From Stemphylium vesicarium (Eukaryota; Ascomycota; Dothideomycetes; Pleosporales; Pleosporaceae), in contig QXCR01000063.1 of NCBI GenBank assembly GCA_004380135.1, positions 95,812-159,811 on the forward strand: DNA of 64,000 nt, given 5' to 3'. A model generated the notes under the pieces. It ran no database searches. It was not told the origin of the DNA and saw nothing but the letters and a program-made list of their open reading frames with translations. Made by a program: the position numbers and the translations under genes. Below are positions 1-10,755 of the stretch, piece after piece (within the stretch, counting starts at the first letter, position 1; each line of letters begins with the position of its first letter).

Positions 1-946
1 CTGTCTCGGTAAAGTCGGTGCTCCGATCAGCCTTGCTCCTCTTCTCACGAGCGTCATGCGCAAAGTCTGTCAATGGACTGGGGGCTCCGGCACGAATGGC
101 GGCGAAATGCTGCGGTACTTCGCTTTTGTGGACATAGGGGTATGCCTTTGAGTTGGGTAAGCCATGAATGTGATGGAGTTTGGGGCTGGTGGGTCTCACC
201 ATGTCGCTTTCGGGGGCGCTTTTGCGCCGTTGGTCGGTGCGCGTGCTAAGCAAAGCAGATTCTGGGCTTAGAGAGTGGGATACTGAATGATCAAAATGCG
301 GACCCAAAATGTTGTTCGTGGCGCCTGGGCGTGGTACAGGAAGTCGTGCCTTCCTGGGCGGGTTCCCTGCTTTCTTTGCCGCGATTTCAGGGGGTACGAT
401 GCGTGGGGCTTCATCAGATGAGGTACTGTGCCCTGAGGATGTCTCCCGACTTTGAGCGGATGTCTTTCGATTAGCTTCAACTCTGCGCTTCGGTCGAAAT
501 CCCAGCCCCATGTATGAGAATGGACTTCTAGATCGGCAGTCCTCACATGGGTCGTTGGGGCTGGATTTGTGTGCAGGCCGCATACCACAGAAAGTGCATC
601 GCGAGTGCTCGATGCTCGGAAAAGAATGGTATCTGATTTCATCATCGGGGAACAAAGGCTCGGAATCGGCTAGTGAGCGGATGCGTATCCTGGGAATCGA
701 GACTCTTCCTCGTGGAGTCTTATCAGCGACGAAGTATCGGTGCTCTGGCTCTTGGTAAGTTGGAGGTGCAGTTACCGGGCGTTCGTCTGTCTCTGGCCGT
801 AGGGTTGTTCTCCGCAGCGGTATGACAGTTTTGAGAATGCTGAACGTTACAGATAAGTGACTCCCCAGTACCCTTGATCGCTGGGGAGTCGGGCCCAGTG
901 CTCTAGGCGAATCAGAATTGCTTGCAGAATTGCTGCAGCTGTCCAT
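1..946 (-). CDS. Hypothetical protein with a CxxC...CxxC cluster; 3' end cut by window edge
   Basis: An open minus-strand frame runs from an ATG at 946 to the left edge with no stop, about 315 codons, so the C-terminus lies outside the window. It starts MDSCSNSASNSDSP and is rich in Ser, Pro and Arg, as expected of a mostly disordered protein. Near residue 120 there is a CTFCG ... CEDC arrangement that could hold a zinc ion. The region after it is low complexity with many Arg/Lys/Ser/Pro residues. I do not recognise the family. The uninterrupted frame length and even composition support real coding. The spacer 947-1369 upstream would hold its promoter. Function is unknown; a zinc-ribbon role is only a guess from the four cysteines. 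Confidence 0.7.
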   Translation of the reverse strand, partial: MDSCSNSASNSDSPRALGPTPQRSRVLGSHLSVTFSILKTVIPLRRTTLRPETDERPVTAPPTYQEPEHRYFVADKTPRGRVSIPRIRIRSLADSEPLFPDDEIRYHSFPSIEHSRCTFCGMRPAHKSSPNDPCEDCRSRSPFSYMGLGFRPKRRVEANRKTSAQSRETSSGHSTSSDEAPRIVPPEIAAKKAGNPPRKARLPVPRPGATNNILGPHFDHSVSHSLSPESALLSTRTDQRRKSAPESDMVRPTSPKLHHIHGLPNSKAYPYVHKSEVPQHFAAIRAGAPSPLTDFAHDAREKRSKADRSTDFTET

Positions 947-1369
947 GTCAAGTTGTTGCCGATCAAAATGTCAAAGGTAAGAGTATAAGGCAAGCCAGTG
1001 GCACAGTAAGACTTAAGATTGCGTTCCTGCGGTATATCGAAGCTTGTTCGTATGCCTGGAAAATCCGGATATGAGCCCTGCATGCGACTTTTCAAGACTT
1101 GCAAGCCATGTGAATTCTGACAGCAGCGGTGACGTGAGAGGTGATGAAGCAATTTACAAACGATATATTGTTGAGCGCTAATAACAAACGTGAAGATACA
1201 AGAACACTAGTAGTGTAGCAGTCGTGGAGCGAAAGTGGCGATGTGCTATTATAACATCTGAGCGGGTCGTCATTGACGTGCATCGTTGTCAATTGTCGCA
1301 TGGGGACGCCGTTACTTTGCCCGTCATAAATCTTCCGGGCATCGAATATTACAGATTGCGTTGGGAGTA
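947..1369. other. Spacer between two minus-strand genes
   Basis: It lies between the start of the left-edge gene and the stop of the F-box gene, so it should hold the promoter of the former and the 3' end of the latter. Short frames here have no recognisable content. Confidence 0.5.
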
Positions 1370-2038
1370 TCAGTATCGGGAAATCTGTACTTCATCAGGC
1401 CAGTTGTTGAGTTCTTGCATGTGATTTCGATCATGCGTGCGGTTAGTCGTGCAAGTCCAATCGTCTTCGTGGTCAAAGTATTGGAGACAACGTCTTCGCG
1501 GCGTGCCAGGAGAACATCCAGCGCACATGCCATGATGGCCAACCTGGTCAGTCAGTCGCCGACATGTACGGCAGAGAACGTGGGTCCGGTTGTAGATGGT
1601 GAGATAAGTGCCTGGAGTGTACAACGCACTGTTTACCCCGCATTTCAGACATAATCTTGCATTTGCGTGCGTTCCACTGCGGCACCATTTTCCCTTCCTC
1701 ATGTCGTCCGCGAAGTTTTCCCAGCTGTGGAAATTGATGCATCCTTTGCAAACATACAACTGGTTTGCCCTTGCCCATTCGCTTTGCTCTGCAACCAAGA
1801 GTTCGCTGTGCGTCGGTACTGGAATGACCGATCGGAAGTAGCGGGTTGTGGAGGCCAGATTGACACTATCGCGCATGTTAAGGCGGTTGATGATGTCCAA
1901 ATGAAGCTCAACAGGCAGTCGAAGTATGGGTGTCGCGAGCATAGTATGTACAGTCGATGCTCTTTGGTGGGTGCTTCCTTGGCTCAAGATGCGCTCTCTG
2001 AAGCCTGGTATGTTAATTGAGAGGGCTGGATCTTCCAT
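1370..2038 (-). CDS. F-box domain protein
   Basis: Single-exon gene of 222 aa. An F-box-like helix cluster lies at about residues 40-73 (LPVELHLDIINRL, then LASTTRYFRSVIP), the usual Skp1-binding module of SCF ubiquitin ligases. After it comes a cysteine-rich part (VCKGCINF, CLKCG, CRTCRRL, CAGC) that resembles the zinc-knuckle-like tails common in fungal F-box proteins. The start at 2038 is the first in-frame ATG; an internal Met at residue 33, just before the F-box, is an alternative. No transmembrane segment or signal peptide is seen. The family is greatly expanded in filamentous fungi and its substrates are mostly unknown, so no target can be inferred. Confidence 0.75.
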   Translation of the reverse strand: MEDPALSINIPGFRERILSQGSTHQRASTVHTMLATPILRLPVELHLDIINRLNMRDSVNLASTTRYFRSVIPVPTHSELLVAEQSEWARANQLYVCKGCINFHSWENFADDMRKGKWCRSGTHANARLCLKCGVNSALYTPGTYLTIYNRTHVLCRTCRRLTDQVGHHGMCAGCSPGTPRRRCLQYFDHEDDWTCTTNRTHDRNHMQELNNWPDEVQISRY

Positions 2039-2648
2039 GCGTCTGGCTTACTGTGAAAGCCTGCAGGACGCGCTGACGTTTTTGACAGTCCGCACTGCCC
2101 CTTTGCTGCCTGCTGCCCGCTCCACGTGAATGGGAGCGACCAAGGAGCAGGATACAGTCCTGTTCTCATGCGCGGTGGGCGTGTGATGCTGAGGTGATGT
2201 GTGAAAGCAACGAGTGGCGTAGAGCATACTATAACATGTGAAGAAGGCTGTGATCATATTTGAATTTGCGTCTGCTGTGTAATGCACGCTTGTCGTGCCC
2301 ACACGGAGCCTGAAGCCCGCGTAGCCGCGAGGGCATTTAGGGCGCACCACGGGTGGAGCCTTCACCCGCGGCTTTTCTTCCGCGCTCCGCGATGCCTCTC
2401 TTGGTAACGTTGCGAAGCCAGGCCCTGAAAATCATGCTAGGAGTTCGCTTCCTGTCTGTAGGCCACATTGCATGTGCTGTCGCGTAACCAGCGAATTGGG
2501 GCCCTGATCGGTAACGAGCGCATTCCCAGTAATCCTGGTCAATAGATCGACAAACATCGCCCCAGAATGATCGCAAGTGCTGCTGACGGAAATTTCGTTC
2601 TCGCCTTGTGGTAGACAGCTTCTTTTGAGCTGCGACCGAAAGCTAGCA
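2039..2648. other. Intergenic spacer without a supported gene
   Basis: Only short overlapping frames with no protein-like pattern. It should hold the F-box gene promoter and the 3' UTR of the PIG-L gene. Confidence 0.5.
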
Positions 2649-3599
2649 TCACAACACCTTCTCTTTCTTCAAGTCATTGATCACCATGTAGCGTGAGAGG
2701 GTGATCCAGCCCCAACGAAACCAGCGCATCTGGCTCTCATGTGCAGTGGTCATGGCTTTCTGGGCAGTCCTGTAGGCGGCAGGAGAGTTGGCGAAAAGGA
2801 GTGGACTTGGGTAGTCTCCGAGCTCCTTCTTGCGAATGATTGCCCCGATGATTGTAGCGGGTGCGTCAAACAAGCTGAGGTACTTGCGGAATACCGAAGT
2901 GGTAGTCAGAGTGTACAGCTTAATGGGGCACTCCCACCCACTGTGCCGGTGCATGAGCGCCTTGAGAAAGGTGTGGGCTCCAGCGTAAAGCGACTTGTGA
3001 TTGGGGTGATCGGAGACGCCGTGCGCGTCAAATGTAATGATGGCGTCGATAGTTGCCTGCGGTGCTTCCTTGGAGGAGATTGAGGACATATTTGGGGCAA
3101 AAGCGGTGGTGAGCAGATTGGAGATGAGACGAGGGTGCCATGTCACTGTCATGGAGTCGGGAAAGTTCCTGGGCAGCGATTAGCAGGGTGCAGCATGGCG
3201 TGCACTGCAGCGCGTACTTGTCCTCTACGACGAGAATGTCTTCCTTGCTTCCAACGCCCAATTGCAGTCCACTCTTGACCAGCTCTTTCTTGCGCACTTC
3301 GCCCAGACTGTCGGCATCGCCTGTCTCATGGTTGAAGTCAGTGGTCGGCCTCGGAAAGACTAATAATAGTGGTCAAGCGTACCGCTACTTAAACACAGTA
3401 TCTTGACGTGATTTCCGCGTTCTGGACGCGTCAATGCGAGCAGAGTGGGCGCAAAAAACATGGCTTCATCGTCAGGATGTGCTATCAATAGTAGAATGCG
3501 TTTGTTTGTCAACGTGGGGAATGATGCGCCGAGGGTGCTAGTGTACATCCAAAAGGCGAAGATGAGGACGGGCACCGACGCCCATACAGTCCAATTCAT
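2649..3599 (-). CDS. GPI12: N-acetylglucosaminyl-phosphatidylinositol de-N-acetylase (PIG-L/GPI12)
   Basis: Three exons (3599-3383, 3320-3218, 3168-2649) give 279 aa. The enzyme removes acetyl from GlcNAc-PI, the second step of GPI-anchor synthesis on the cytosolic face of the ER. An N-terminal membrane anchor (residues about 5-20) is followed by the metal-binding HPDDE motif at residues 41-45 and by FDAHGVSDHPNH, the second conserved PIG-L motif with its His ligands. Both introns (62 and 49 nt) are GT-AG and restore the conserved GEVRKKEL and MTVTWHP stretches. ATG at 3599 (MNWTVW) is the only good start; the frame upstream of it has no ATG. It is divergent from the membrane-protein gene at 3793 with about 190 bp between them, probably a shared promoter region. 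Confidence 0.93.
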
Positions 3600-3792
3600 T
3601 GTAGATGGCAATGCAGGGTTTCAGAGGTGAGTAGGGGGTGATTAAAATTGCTGCTACGGCGAGGGTCCTGGCAATGTAGCTGAAGCCATCGAGGTTCTGG
3701 AACGAGCTTTGACCCACGTCATCTTGGACATTCTGAGAGCTGCACACGCGACGTTTCACTCCCACCACCACATATCACAACCAAGATTCATC

Positions 3793-4479
3793 ATGTCCGC
3801 CGGTAACAGGAGAGAGCGGCGCGCAAAAGAATCGAATGCAAGTGCAAAGGCTACCGCCAGCGGCCTCCAGCCTACCACCGAAATCGACGAAGATGGAGTC
3901 GAGATGATCTTGAGACATCCCGACTTCTCCAAACCCAAGGGCAAGACCCTTTTTGACTTGGCAGAAGAGAGACAAAGAGAACTAGACAAATCCAACCCCG
4001 CGAAACGATTTGTCAAAGTACCACTTCCTTCCGGACCCGCTTCAGCCGACGACGACGTGCCTCCAATCGGTCCTCTCGGGGACTCAATCCTCTACTCCGT
4101 CTCCATGGCTGCGCTGCACCTCACCCTCGACGTTATCGTATACAATCAGTATAGGGAAGACATAATCTGGAATGAGATCATTTGGCGAGCTGCTACCGCG
4201 TTGCCAGTCTTCGCGGTGCTGGTCTATCTCACCCACGTCGACTTTTCCTACCGCTTCCCCAAGATGCGAGACGCTGCCTTCTTCGTCGGCTCTATCGCAG
4301 CAGGGTGCTACTTAGTATACGCTGGAAATAAGCATGGATACTTTTACGTCATGAAGTCGGCGCCCCCAGTAGGCACGCTCTGGATTTGGAGCGTCGTGGA
4401 AATGAGCCTGCCTTTTGCGGCGTCGAGTGCGCTCGCTGTATTTGGCTACGTTTGGTGGAATGGATTCGGCTTCTTTTGA
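3793..4479 (+). CDS. Conserved fungal four-helix membrane protein (DUF7719-like)
   Basis: A single exon encodes 228 aa from the ATG at 3793 (MSAGNRRERRAK). The first 100 residues are hydrophilic and charged, with FSKPKGKTLFDLAEERQ. Then come about four hydrophobic segments (SILYSVSMAALHLTLDVIVY; ALPVFAVLVYL; AAFFVGSIAAGCYLVYAG; MSLPFAASSALAVFGYVWW). The layout matches a conserved ascomycete family that I recall as DUF7719, of unknown function; the name is from memory. It is probably an ER or endomembrane protein. The upstream in-frame extension to 3709 overlaps the divergent promoter and is less likely to be translated. Confidence 0.8.
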   Translation: MSAGNRRERRAKESNASAKATASGLQPTTEIDEDGVEMILRHPDFSKPKGKTLFDLAEERQRELDKSNPAKRFVKVPLPSGPASADDDVPPIGPLGDSILYSVSMAALHLTLDVIVYNQYREDIIWNEIIWRAATALPVFAVLVYLTHVDFSYRFPKMRDAAFFVGSIAAGCYLVYAGNKHGYFYVMKSAPPVGTLWIWSVVEMSLPFAASSALAVFGYVWWNGFGFF

Positions 4480-4794
4480 GAGAGCACCCACACTCGTGCA
4501 TTCGCGACAAAATGCAACAGCAAATAAATCCTCACCAAAAGGTCATCGTTATGGACTGCATGCGAATGCATGGAAAGACCTACAAATTGACCCGGCCGTT
4601 GATGCGGCCTCTGCGGAACCTCGGATGGCGAATGAGCATCACGCCCTGATGCAGCAAAGTAGCTTCACGTGAGAGGCTAGACGACTCTTAGCTGCAATCT
4701 ATATTTACATACTACCTTGTTCTCCTGGGAAGCGACGCATGAACAACTTCACTACAGGATTATTCAAAAGTACCCCGCATCGCATTGACTTTGG
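4480..4794. other. Spacer, no gene seen
   Basis: 3' flank of the membrane-protein gene and 5' flank of the HET pseudogene. No supported frame. Confidence 0.5.
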
Positions 4795-6672
4795 ATGGAA
4801 AACCCAACAACCATGCCGCAAATTACGACCCCACCAATGATCCCTGTAATCGACTTTGACTTGATAAGTAAATGGCGTGGGATATGTCACGAGACGCATG
4901 GGGACATCTGCAACAAAAGATATTCCGAGGTCTTGGCCAGTCACATTGACTTCCTCCTATTGGTTGATGTTGTCGAATGGTCCCTTGTACGACTACCCAC
5001 CTCGATACCGACGCCATACATTGCCCTATCGTATGTGTGGGGTAGAGCGGCTATGCTCAAGACCACGAAAGCAAACTTTCAAAAATTGCAACAACCAGGG
5101 GCTTTACGCAGTATCAACGCCGACATCATCATACCGGCTACTATCCGTGACGCTATCTATTTGGTGGAGGCGTTGGGGGAGCGATACCTCTGGGGTGGTT
5201 GCTTATGTGTGGTTCAGGATGCCGATCCCGACGAGCTGAGCACAATGCTACGGGCCATGGCCTACATATACGCCAGCGCCGAACTCACAATCGTTGCCGC
5301 GGGTGGATTTGACGCACACTGTGGTCTCAAAGGTGCTAGCGATCCTGCTCAGAATCGCGCCCTCTTTGACGTTAGAGCAAGAATAGTTACAATGCCCCCG
5401 GTGGTTATCCTCAGGACTCGAAATGGGCATCTAGAGGTTGTACATTCCAGGAATCGGCTTTCTCTCGTCGTCTCTTGGTCTTCGAGGACGAATTGTCGTG
5501 GCTATGCGGTCGCTGTGACTGGCGAGAGGACCTTTGTGGAGCGTCAGATGCAAACCCGAAGTTTCCCGAAAACCTCGACTCTATGGCACTACGACCGCAT
5601 CTTAGTGTGCCAATGGGCATGATGTCACTAATTCCGAAGATTTCGTCTCTTGGACGGTGGGGCATGCTGGTTGAAAATTTCGCCCCTCGAAAATTGACCT
5701 ACGAGAACGACATTGGTACGGCTTTTGCAGGTACCACAGATATCATGGAAACGACATTCCCTGGTGAGATGTTTCATGGTATTCCCCGATTCTTCTTCGA
5801 TGTGGCAATACTTTGGCAACCCCAAGTTCATGTTTCCAGACGCCTAGGAGAGCCGAGCTGGTCCTGGACGGGGTGGAAAGGTTCCGTAGAATGTCTCTAT
5901 CCTTGGTCAACATTCTTCGCGGGCCTCTTTCGCCCCTCGGACGACCCCTTCTCATTGGATCACAGTCGCGCCTCTGAAGCCTGTAGCGCAGTATCGTCAC
6001 TTCACTCGCGATGGAAAGGTAGAGACAAGTGTGACATTCAACGGCTTTTAAGATTATCAGGCCCTACGAAATACATCTATTGAGCAACTTCCTATGGGTT
6101 GGACAAGACATTACCACCCCGATGGAGACTACTTTTTGAATCCCTTACTACCAGAATTCAAGTACGCGTTTCCGCTTCCGATTTCCCCGCGAGGTCGATT
6201 CAGCGCTCACGCCCTATCTCACATCTCGCCTCATCCTTATCTGAGCTGCATCGCCCCTCGCGCCAAGCTCTTTTTCGGTGAAGAGGTGGCGTGTTACACT
6301 GGCAGTCCTATGTTTGCTGTGCTCTGCGACCATTATGATAGAAACGTCGGTATTATCACCCTACATGAGCCCCCGCAAAGCCTCATGTGTGTACGTGGCA
6401 CCGTTTGCGAGCTGATCGCCCTTTCAAAAGCTGAGACATCGCAACATGGGCCTACGGCGTCGTTAGCTTTGCAGATCGGTGGGCGCTTTCCCTCTGACAA
6501 CACGTACGAAAGGCATCTCTATCAAGCTGTGTGTCGGGATAGCAACGCTTTCCACAATGTCATGTGGATTAAATGGATAGGTGATGTCGCTGAAAGACAG
6601 GGTATCGGGATGGTGCGTGAAACGGCTTGGGACGCATTGCAGCCAGAAATTATCACGTTCAAGCTAGGGTGA
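4795..6672 (+). pseudogene. HET-domain (heterokaryon incompatibility) protein, disrupted
   Basis: From the ATG at 4795 the frame shows HET hallmarks: YIALSYVWG, IPATIRDAIYLVEALGERYLW, LCVVQDADPDE and the AYIYASAELTIVAA helix. Homology then moves between frames. The conserved SKWASRGCTFQESAFSRRLL lies in another frame, entered near 5385-5410. A second shift occurs near 5940, after LYPWSTFFAGLF. The third frame hits TAA at 6049-6051 and then continues with GWTRHYHPDGDYFLNPL to the stop at 6672. A 44-nt and a 42-nt intron could in principle explain the first break and the stop, but no GT-AG pair explains the break near 5940. HET proteins trigger non-self recognition and cell death between incompatible hyphae; this copy is probably dead. 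Confidence 0.78.
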
Positions 6673-6854
6673 AGGACCAATGTCTGAACTACCAATTACT
6701 TCCCATCTTCTCTTTTCAGATCCTTCCCTGTTCGTCCTGTAGCATGCATTCGGTTGTTGAGAGCCATCACTTATGTGACAGATACAGAACATTACTAACA
6801 TTTTGAACTAACGAGACATTGCTATTCCTTTGCGAGCTTTGCCCAGAGCGCGGA

Positions 6855-8257
6855 TCACGCATCGCGATACGGCCTTGGACCCGCTTCCTCCGCAGCCCTC
6901 TTCTCCATCTCCCTCAAACAAGGCGCCACGAAGAGATTACCGAAAAGGATGTTCTTCACCGTCCCTGCCGCCACAACGCACCAAAGCAGCATAACCCCCA
7001 CCGCTAGCACCGTCCCCAGAATCCTGAAGAAGGCCGACGGCATCTCCTGTCCCATTGTGATCGTCGACATGGTGAACACGCCAATTGGGAAAGTGAACCC
7101 CCACCAGCCCATGTTGAACGGAACCTTGCTCCGACTAATCGACGCCACGGCGAAGAACAGCCACACGAGGCCGAACCCCCAGAGTACGACTGCTGTCATC
7201 CAGCCCAGCACGTACAGGATCTCGCCGGCCATGGGATGCAGTGTCTGTGTCTTCGGGAAGATTTTGGAAGCCTGGATACCAAGTTGCATAGCAGCGTAGC
7301 CGCCCTGACCCATCGGCCCAAGCGGAAGAAAGACACTGACGATGACTTCCTGCGGCGGAAGCTTATGAATCGCAAGGCGATGGAAGTAAATCGTCATCAC
7401 TACTAGCGCGAGAGGCACACCCATACTCCACAGCACATAGCTGGTGACAATAGTAATAAGAGCGTGCTTGTCATCGGGCAGTACAGACGCTACCACGCCC
7501 CCAGACGCAGCAGCAACGATACAAGACACAATAGGCAGCAGCCAAGCCGCCGTCATCGTCTCGTGCCTGTTCTTATGCGTCGTCATCCTACACTCGCGTC
7601 AGCCACCTACTCCCACAGCGTGGAAAGAAGTCGGGAACGTACATCTGAAACGGCAGCCAAAGACAACAAGCCACACTCACAACCACATCAACCCACCACA
7701 TCCCCCACGCCACATACGGCGTCGCCTCGCCCCACACCGGCACGCAAACCGCAACGGACATATTCACAATCGTCGCGAAACCCATCGGGAGCGTGCCGAG
7801 GAAAAGCGATTGAACGGGGTGCTGTAGCATCAGCGTCCACGTCGCAGGATACAAGCTATATCTCAGCAGAGAAATAATGAAGATGACGGAGAAGACAACG
7901 ACGTTCAAGACGAAGAACGCGATGCTGAGGAAGTGGAGTGCGGAGTGCTGGTTTGGGTATAGGCTGGATAGTGTGTGCAGCAGGATGGCAATGATGCCTG
8001 TGCCCATTGTTACTGCGAACTGTGGGCTTTGTTAGATGCGCTGGCGTCACGGTATGGTAAGGGGGTTTTTTTCGTACCCATGATGGCGTGAAGTTTTGCA
8101 CGACTCGTCGCCAACCATGTCGGTCGGCTGGTATGAGCCATTTTGGCAGCGTCTGGTTGCCATCGCATGCTGTTTTGTTATTACAGGTCGGTCGTGCTTC
8201 GTTGTCTGTGGTGGGTCTGGAGCGGCTCTCGAGGCGCATTGTACAGGGCGTTGACAT
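6855..8257 (-). CDS. SSU1: Ssu1-type sulfite efflux pump (TDT/SLAC1 family)
   Basis: Three exons (8257-8078, 8019-7643, 7587-6855) give 429 aa. It is a ten-helix plasma-membrane transporter of the tellurite-resistance/dicarboxylate (TDT) family. Fungal members export sulfite, and some related ones carry malate. Family signatures are GWRRVVQNFTPSW, then FAVTMGTGIIAILLHTL across intron 1, LPMGFATIVNMSV, and FNMGWWGFTFPIGVFTMST. Intron 1 (58 nt, TGG|GTACG) and intron 2 (55 nt, AT|GTACGT) both join conserved sequence in frame. The N-terminal 45 residues are polar and variable, as in homologues. Sulfite export lets fungi detoxify cysteine-derived or environmental sulfite; that substrate is inferred from family membership only. 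Confidence 0.9.
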
Positions 8258-9228
8258 GGTTGTTTGGACGTCTGTGACTGAGAGGTTGGGATGGTGTGGA
8301 TTTGGACATTTTCATGATATGGGAGATTGAAGGTTCTTATATTGCTTGAATAGTGCCTAGAGCCTCTTTGACTCATTGCGCTTTCGGATTTATTTCTTCC
8401 TTCATAGGGCCTTTTTACTTCATCGCGAAAGTGGTCAGATGGTCGTGTTTTGGTGATTGCTCAGCGGACACAGACCATGGGGGCCGGACTGTCGGCGACG
8501 TCCCGAGTATCACGGTCACGTCACTGCTTCTATTTCGCGCATCTTGAGAGTGGCGAGGGGAGAAATGGCGCGAGAGCTGGGTGACAATCCAAATAGAACA
8601 CAGCCCTCTGGGGTGTCTTATTGGCAGCTCTTAAACTGTATCGGAGGTACGATGCGACATTGTGTTGTAGAGTGGCGGATGAAGCCTACGGGCAAACCTC
8701 GGTCTTTGAGCGGAACTAGTCGACGAGACTTGCCCGTGCGATATTCTCACATCTACCTTTGCTCTAACTTTAACTGTCGCGCAGCGCAAATTGTCGTTTA
8801 TATCCCGCCTTGTTCGAGTATTAAGGAGCGTGAACCTCTGCCCCCCTACCCAAGAGCATACAAGAAGTGCGTCAAATGAACCCATGGCACGTAGGGTTCT
8901 AGTAGCTGCGAAAGTGACCCTACTAACATCACTAATATAATTTAGTTATATATAAAAGTTAGAAGAATCTTCTAAAAATAGTTTTAATAAGGTTTCTGCT
9001 AGTAGTGTCGAGGCCCCATAAATGTATGTATCGCTAGTATCTACGACCATTATCCATGTTTTACGATAGATCTGCGAGGCGGAGGTAGGGTAGAGAGATG
9101 TACTGATAGGCAGTCATTGCGATGAGATGGTTTTCCCAACAAGACGAGAGCGACAAAGACGACTTGTAATCACAATCACTTCACTGCCATTTTTGCAATG
9201 CCCTGCACTCACCAAGACTCCAATCGAG
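8258..9228. other. AT-rich spacer
   Basis: Holds the promoter of the Ssu1-type gene. From about 8930 to 9000 it becomes strongly AT-rich, with a perfect short palindrome at 8959-8975. No gene is seen. The composition resembles old repeat-induced-mutation relics, but no element could be identified. Confidence 0.45.
8959..8975. repeat. 8-bp perfect palindrome in AT-rich patch
   Basis: TTAGAAGA followed by one A and then TCTTCTAA. It sits in the AT-rich patch 8935-9000. Confidence 0.55.
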
Positions 9229-9387
9229 ATGGACCCGGATGCTTTCACCACGCCTTTCCAGGCCACCAAGACGCTTCATCGTGACGTTTATCCCGCCATT
9301 GACCCCCAAAACCCTAAGCTCAGCGCATAAGGCAAGGCCATCCTCATCACTGGCGCCACGGGCGGCTTGAGCGGCATGAGTGGTACC
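9229..9387 (+). pseudogene. N-terminal fragment of a short-chain dehydrogenase/reductase
   Basis: From the ATG at 9229 the frame reads MDPDAFTTPFQATKTLHRDV, then PAIDPQNPKLSA, a TAA stop at 9328-9330, and straight on in the same frame GKAILITGATGGLSG. The last part is the beta1-turn-alpha1 nucleotide-binding start of SDR enzymes (GxxxGxG-type). The preceding leader resembles the usual SDR leader, where a lysine or similar codon would replace the stop. Nothing of the rest of the enzyme (catalytic YxxxK region) follows. It is therefore a truncated remnant of an NAD(P)-dependent oxidoreductase gene. Confidence 0.65.
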
Positions 9388-9816
9388 GTGATGACGACTT
9401 CTGCCGCAGAATGATTGGATTTGCCATCTATGGGTGGCGGTCATGGCAATTTTTGGGAACGCAATAGTCGCACGGTTTGAATGTCAGTATAGTGCTATCA
9501 GCAAACCCGGAGTACTGTATCAATAGTTCAGGGTCCGTTTTACTCTCATTTTGGTTCAATAGTGGTTATCTAGATGGAAATATATCCCTGTACCTTGGCT
9601 TCAAGCTGAGTTTGGATTCTCCAGGTGCATTTGCGCCGCATGTACTGTTAGTGCGAAGCATTGTGTAGTGAATGTTCTCGTCAAGGCCCACCAATGAAGA
9701 CCATTGAGCTTTCACAGCAGCAGCTTCCCAATACAAGAACTCATGTTTGCATTTCCGCCGGAGAGACAAAACTTCACCCAGTCAAAATGAATAACCAATT
9801 CCACTCACCCACTTAG
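9388..9816. other. Spacer, no gene seen
   Basis: No recognisable coding sequence between the SDR remnant and the RING gene. It should hold the RING gene promoter. Confidence 0.45.
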
Positions 9817-10755
9817 ATGAGAGCTATGCCACTCATCCGAAACCCCCTCCAGAAGTGCTTGCTTCAAGCAGTATTTATGGGTTACTGGAAGCAAGACTCA
9901 GAAAAGAACGATGCATACACCAGCGACCCGTACGAATTCTCCCCGAGTCTCATGCGTCTTTTATCAGACGCAATGTTAAGACTGCCAGTAAAAGACGTTG
10001 GCATTTTCTTCTCCACCCTGCGCAAGGCAGCCGCCTTGCTATTGGTTTTCATCATCCAGCATCCTACACAATCTGAGCTCACATCTTACTGCCGAGATCT
10101 AGATTTCGCCATCCAGAGCGCATGTCCTCATCCCGCCGTGCGCGCGTTCAACAGTGCGGAAATCGCGAGTCTGCTACTGGTAGAGCTGGACCGACGTTTC
10201 CGCGCGGATCCAAAGTCTAACGAGAGAGCGAACATGCTGCTGCTCATCGACAGCGAGGCCAAGGTAGTCCAGACGCAACGGTTCATGATGCGCGTTACTC
10301 ACGACGTCTTTGCCTTGATAATACGGGTTTATGGCCCCCTCGCTCGCCAACACATGAGCTTCAAGCGGTTCTTCGACATCAGCTGCAGCTTCAGACCTGC
10401 AGAGTTGGCGCACGGAGAGATGCCTTGCCCAACCCTAGGAATGTACCTTGAAGCAGACATGGCGGAGGATGAGCACTTTCGCCCAGTTAAAGAGCCTATT
10501 CCTCTGGCCATGTTTTGCGAGACGGCATGGACTGTTGCGCGGGACGCTACATGTTCGGTGTGCATCTGCGGGATGAGCGATCATGAAGCGGGGAATGAGA
10601 AGCCTGTAGTGACCAAGTGCGGCCACGTCTTTCACGAAGCTTGCTTAGATACTTGGGTCAACAAGTCATGTATGACTGCATCGAACACGTGCCCTGCTTG
10701 TCGCGCTGAGATGTGTGCAGCTCGCGATCGAGAACTCGTCACTCTAGATGGGTAG
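9817..10755 (+). CDS. RING-H2 finger protein, putative E3 ubiquitin ligase
   Basis: A single exon encodes 312 aa from the ATG at 9817. The C-terminus carries a complete C3H2C3 RING: C246 and C249 (CSVC), C268, H270 and H273 (CGHVFHEAC), C276, C292 and C295 (CPAC). RING-H2 domains bind E2 enzymes and direct ubiquitin transfer. The 240 residues before it form no domain I recognise; they are mixed helical with a hydrophobic stretch ALLLVFIIQ near residue 75, too short and isolated to call a membrane anchor. No signal peptide. Similar RING proteins with unrelated N-termini are common and lineage-specific in Dothideomycetes. The substrate is unknown. Confidence 0.8.
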   Translation: MRAMPLIRNPLQKCLLQAVFMGYWKQDSEKNDAYTSDPYEFSPSLMRLLSDAMLRLPVKDVGIFFSTLRKAAALLLVFIIQHPTQSELTSYCRDLDFAIQSACPHPAVRAFNSAEIASLLLVELDRRFRADPKSNERANMLLLIDSEAKVVQTQRFMMRVTHDVFALIIRVYGPLARQHMSFKRFFDISCSFRPAELAHGEMPCPTLGMYLEADMAEDEHFRPVKEPIPLAMFCETAWTVARDATCSVCICGMSDHEAGNEKPVVTKCGHVFHEACLDTWVNKSCMTASNTCPACRAEMCAARDRELVTLDG

